A DNA stretch of 14,718 nt, taken from positions 1 to 14,718 of the forward strand of contig CAKUEM010000046.1 in assembly GCA_934646115.1 (NCBI GenBank), given 5' to 3'. How positions within the stretch are numbered: the stretch's first letter is position 1; every line of letters begins with the position of its first letter. Position numbers and translations under genes: made by a program. The DNA is from an uncultured Oscillospiraceae bacterium. GTDB lineage: Bacteria; Bacillota; Clostridia; Oscillospirales; JAAYXM01. Below are positions 12,932 through 14,718 of the stretch, piece by piece. The notes beneath the pieces are model-generated. The model was not told the origin of the DNA. It worked only from the letters and a program-made list of their open reading frames with translations, and ran no database searches.

Positions 12932-13800
12932 TGCGTTATCTGGACGCAAAGTCGGTGCTATCCGCTTATGCGGCGGAAAATCGCTGGTTTGGGCTGAATT
13001 ACAACATGAATTTATACCGCGGCTGCATCTACTGCGACAGCCGCAGCGAATGCTATCGCAACCCGGATTTTGACCATGTATATGCCAAGCGCGATGCGCT
13101 GCGCATTCTGCGGCGCGAGCTTGCGGCGCGGCGGTGCGGCGTGGTGGGCACGGGCGCGATGAGCGATCCGTATAACCCGCATGAGGCGCGGCTTTGCCTG
13201 ACGCGCGGCGCGCTTTCGCTGCTTGCGGAGGCGGGGTTTGGCGCGGCGATCACGACGAAGAGCGATCTGGTCGCGCGCGACGCGGACCTGCTGTGCCGCA
13301 TTGCGCGGCAGCAGCCGGCGCTTGTGATGATGACGGTGACGTGCGCAGACGATGCGCTGTGCCGCGTGATCGAGCCGCGGGCGAGCGCGCCCTCGCGCAG
13401 GCTGCGCGCGGTGCGTGAGCTTGCGGACGCGGGCGTGCTGTGCGGCGTTTTGATGATGCCGGTTCTGCCGTTTTTGACCGATGCGTGGGAGCAGGTGGCG
13501 GCGGTGGTGCATGCGGCGGCGGACGCGGGCGCGCGCTTTATTTATCCGGGCTTTGGCGTGACGCTGCGCGGCAATCAGCGCGCGTATTTTTATCAGCGGC
13601 TGGACGAGCATTTCCCGGGAAAAAGCGCCGTGTATCACGGCGCGTTTGGCGATCAATATGAATGCGCGTGCCCGGACGCGGCGCGTTTGTATGAGCGGTT
13701 TGCGGCGCTGTGCCGTGCGCGCGGGCTGCGGTTTCGTATGCGCGACATCATTGCGCTGTATCGCGCGCCGTATCGCGACGGGCAGCTGACCTTGCTATAG
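12931..13800 (+). CDS. SplB-like radical SAM protein lacking the first cluster cysteine
   Basis: 289 aa, resembling the spore photoproduct lyase-like/Rv2578c branch of radical SAM proteins: NMNLYRG at the N-terminus, GTGAMSDPYNPHE around residue 71, and a TIM-barrel-like remainder through PYRDGQLTLL. Relatives carry YRGCxHGCIYCD, giving the CxxxCxxC motif that binds the [4Fe-4S] cluster. Here the segment is YRGCIYCDSRSEC (residues 29-41), so only Cys32, Cys35 and a further Cys41 remain and the four residues C-x-H-G are missing. The frame is otherwise intact. Start: ATG at 12931 within TGATG of the lipoprotein gene (a GTG at 12928 is also possible); there is no separate Shine-Dalgarno. Function unknown; activity as a normal radical SAM enzyme is doubtful unless Cys41 substitutes. 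Confidence 0.82.
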   Translation: MRYLDAKSVLSAYAAENRWFGLNYNMNLYRGCIYCDSRSECYRNPDFDHVYAKRDALRILRRELAARRCGVVGTGAMSDPYNPHEARLCLTRGALSLLAEAGFGAAITTKSDLVARDADLLCRIARQQPALVMMTVTCADDALCRVIEPRASAPSRRLRAVRELADAGVLCGVLMMPVLPFLTDAWEQVAAVVHAAADAGARFIYPGFGVTLRGNQRAYFYQRLDEHFPGKSAVYHGAFGDQYECACPDAARLYERFAALCRARGLRFRMRDIIALYRAPYRDGQLTLL

Positions 13801-13848
13801 GCGCGAAAAAAATGCGAAATCTTCACAAAACGGTCACATTTTGGGTGT

Positions 13849-14343
13849 ATGATAGAGGGGGTGCTGGGGATGGTTGTGCTTCCGATTTGGTTCGACTGGC
13901 TGTGGGCGCCGGGGATTTTTCTTGCGCTGCCGGCGCTTGGGCTGCTCGATTTCCTCGCTTTGGGCGGGATTCTTGCTGCCATGCATGTTGAAAATCCGTG
14001 GAAACGGTCGCGGCGCGTGTTTTTTCAGGTTTGGATCTGCGGCTTTTTTGCCGATTTGGCCGGGGCGGTGTTCCTTTTGGTGCTCAACGCCTGCTTGCAT
14101 GCGAGCGACACGCTTTGGTCTGATCTCGCAATCTGGCGGATGCTGCAAACCGAGGAGGTGCGCGCGTTCGACAGCGGAATCTCGTTCTTATTTGTCGCGC
14201 TGGCGGTACTGTTGAGCGGTGTGTTGATTTATTTTTTCCACAAAATGGGCGTCAATGACCGGCTGGAGCTGCCTTATGAGAAGCAGCGTCCTTGTGCGCT
14301 GGCGTTTGCCGCCCTGACCGCGCCATATTTTTTCTTCTTTTAA
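13849..14343 (+). CDS. Small multi-spanning membrane protein, family unknown
   Basis: 164 aa with about four hydrophobic segments (around residues 8-45, 58-80, 110-131 and 148-164). I do not recognise a named family. It shares two stretches with the next gene: LPIWFDWLWAP (FPIWLIWLAPQ there) and VWICGFFADLAGAVFLL (VWFFGFLADIAGAALLL there), so the two are related. The start is uncertain: the ATG at 13849 opens the frame, but the ATG at 13870 (MVVLPIW) has GAGGGGG at better spacing and would give 157 aa. It begins 48 nt after the radical SAM gene with no terminator between, so it may belong to the same transcript. Confidence 0.72.
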   Translation: MIEGVLGMVVLPIWFDWLWAPGIFLALPALGLLDFLALGGILAAMHVENPWKRSRRVFFQVWICGFFADLAGAVFLLVLNACLHASDTLWSDLAIWRMLQTEEVRAFDSGISFLFVALAVLLSGVLIYFFHKMGVNDRLELPYEKQRPCALAFAALTAPYFFFF

Positions 14344-14367
14344 TTATGCGAAAAGGGGGATGTTTTG

Positions 14368-14718
14368 ATGAAAAAGGGCGAAATTCGGCTGTATAACGTG
14401 ATATTTCCGATTTGGCTGATCTGGCTGGCTCCGCAGGTGCTTTGCGTGGTGCTGCCGGTGAATTTCCTGATCGATCTTGCGGCGGTGGCGATCGCGCTTG
14501 CCGCGCTGGGGCTGCGCCCGGTTTGGAAGCAGGCGGTCGGCGTGATCTGGCGCGTTTGGTTTTTTGGATTTTTGGCGGATATTGCGGGCGCGGCGCTGCT
14601 GCTTGGCGTGCTGTGCTTGCCCGGCAATGGGTGGCTGAATGATGCGATCCAGGCGATGGCGTCTAATCCGTTTCAAAATCCGGCGGCGCTTTGCTTTGTG
14701 TGCGGCGCGATTTTGGTG
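14368..14718 (+). CDS. Small membrane protein, related to its upstream neighbour (3' end beyond window)
   Basis: An open frame from the ATG at 14368 runs without a stop to the window edge (117 codons visible). AGGGGG lies 8 nt before it. The translation starts MKKGEIRLYNVIFPIWLIWL, has hydrophobic segments at about residues 10-48, 58-82 and 106-117, and contains VWFFGFLADIAGAALLL (62-78), matching the equivalent segment of the gene before it. It follows that gene after 24 nt. The pair looks like two subunits of one membrane complex or a diverged tandem duplication. No family assigned and no function can be inferred. Confidence 0.75.
   Translation, partial: MKKGEIRLYNVIFPIWLIWLAPQVLCVVLPVNFLIDLAAVAIALAALGLRPVWKQAVGVIWRVWFFGFLADIAGAALLLGVLCLPGNGWLNDAIQAMASNPFQNPAALCFVCGAILV

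Noticed and set aside
13812..13991. Frameshifted longer start for the first small membrane protein (MRNLHKTVTFWVYD in another frame)
   Set aside because: The peptide does not resemble the N-terminus of the related downstream protein, and no simple indel is indicated.

Overview
The window looks like a chromosomal segment of a GC-rich, low-oxygen-niche Firmicute, most likely a gut Clostridia member (Oscillospirales/Christensenellales-like; the genus cannot be fixed from the sequence). The evidence is strong GGAGG-type ribosome binding sites, sigma-A style promoters, a transcription-terminating guanine riboswitch, intrinsic terminators, and a bile salt hydrolase with all its catalytic residues. 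There is no phage, transposase or CRISPR signature.

Layout. (1) 1-2250: a purine permease of the NCS2/PbuG type on the minus strand, with a complete regulatory leader (promoter, guanine-type riboswitch, terminator) and its own 3' terminator. It is divergent from a glucosamine-6-phosphate deaminase-like gene (2251-3024, +). (2) 3071-4000: a repeat-rich convergent region. A 50-bp tandem array begins inside the nagB terminator. It is followed by a tRNA-Arg(CCG) with its own promoter and terminator, and then by a second array of 31-33 bp units that runs to within a few bases of the next gene. (3) 4004-8186, minus strand: a MarR regulator and two half-size ABC exporter subunits forming one operon (marR - ABC - ABC, with a 23-nt overlap between the ABC genes). 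It is driven by a promoter matching the sigma-A consensus exactly, with a perfect 14-bp palindrome just downstream of the -10. The exporter is a heterodimer with one canonical and one degenerate ATP site. (4) 8245-9392, +: a bile salt hydrolase divergent from marR. (5) 9446-12173, +: a three-gene operon of TIM-barrel isomerase/epimerase, AraC regulator and a second TIM-barrel isomerase/epimerase, with promoter and terminator. (6) 12419-14718, +: a lipoprotein overlapping a radical SAM protein by one base, then two related small membrane proteins, the second cut by the window edge.

How the parts fit. The riboswitch should shut off purine uptake when guanine or hypoxanthine is plentiful. The MarR-ABC operon next to a bile salt hydrolase suggests, but does not prove, a bile or toxic-amphiphile response. 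The AraC gene between two sugar-isomerase-like genes looks like a self-contained, inducible sugar or polyol catabolic unit.

The most notable observations are the array that incorporates a functional terminator arm, the alternating two-unit structure of the second array, the radical SAM protein that lacks the first cysteine of its cluster motif (consistent with a 12-nt slippage deletion), and the complete riboswitch. I did not find a clearly new multi-gene system.
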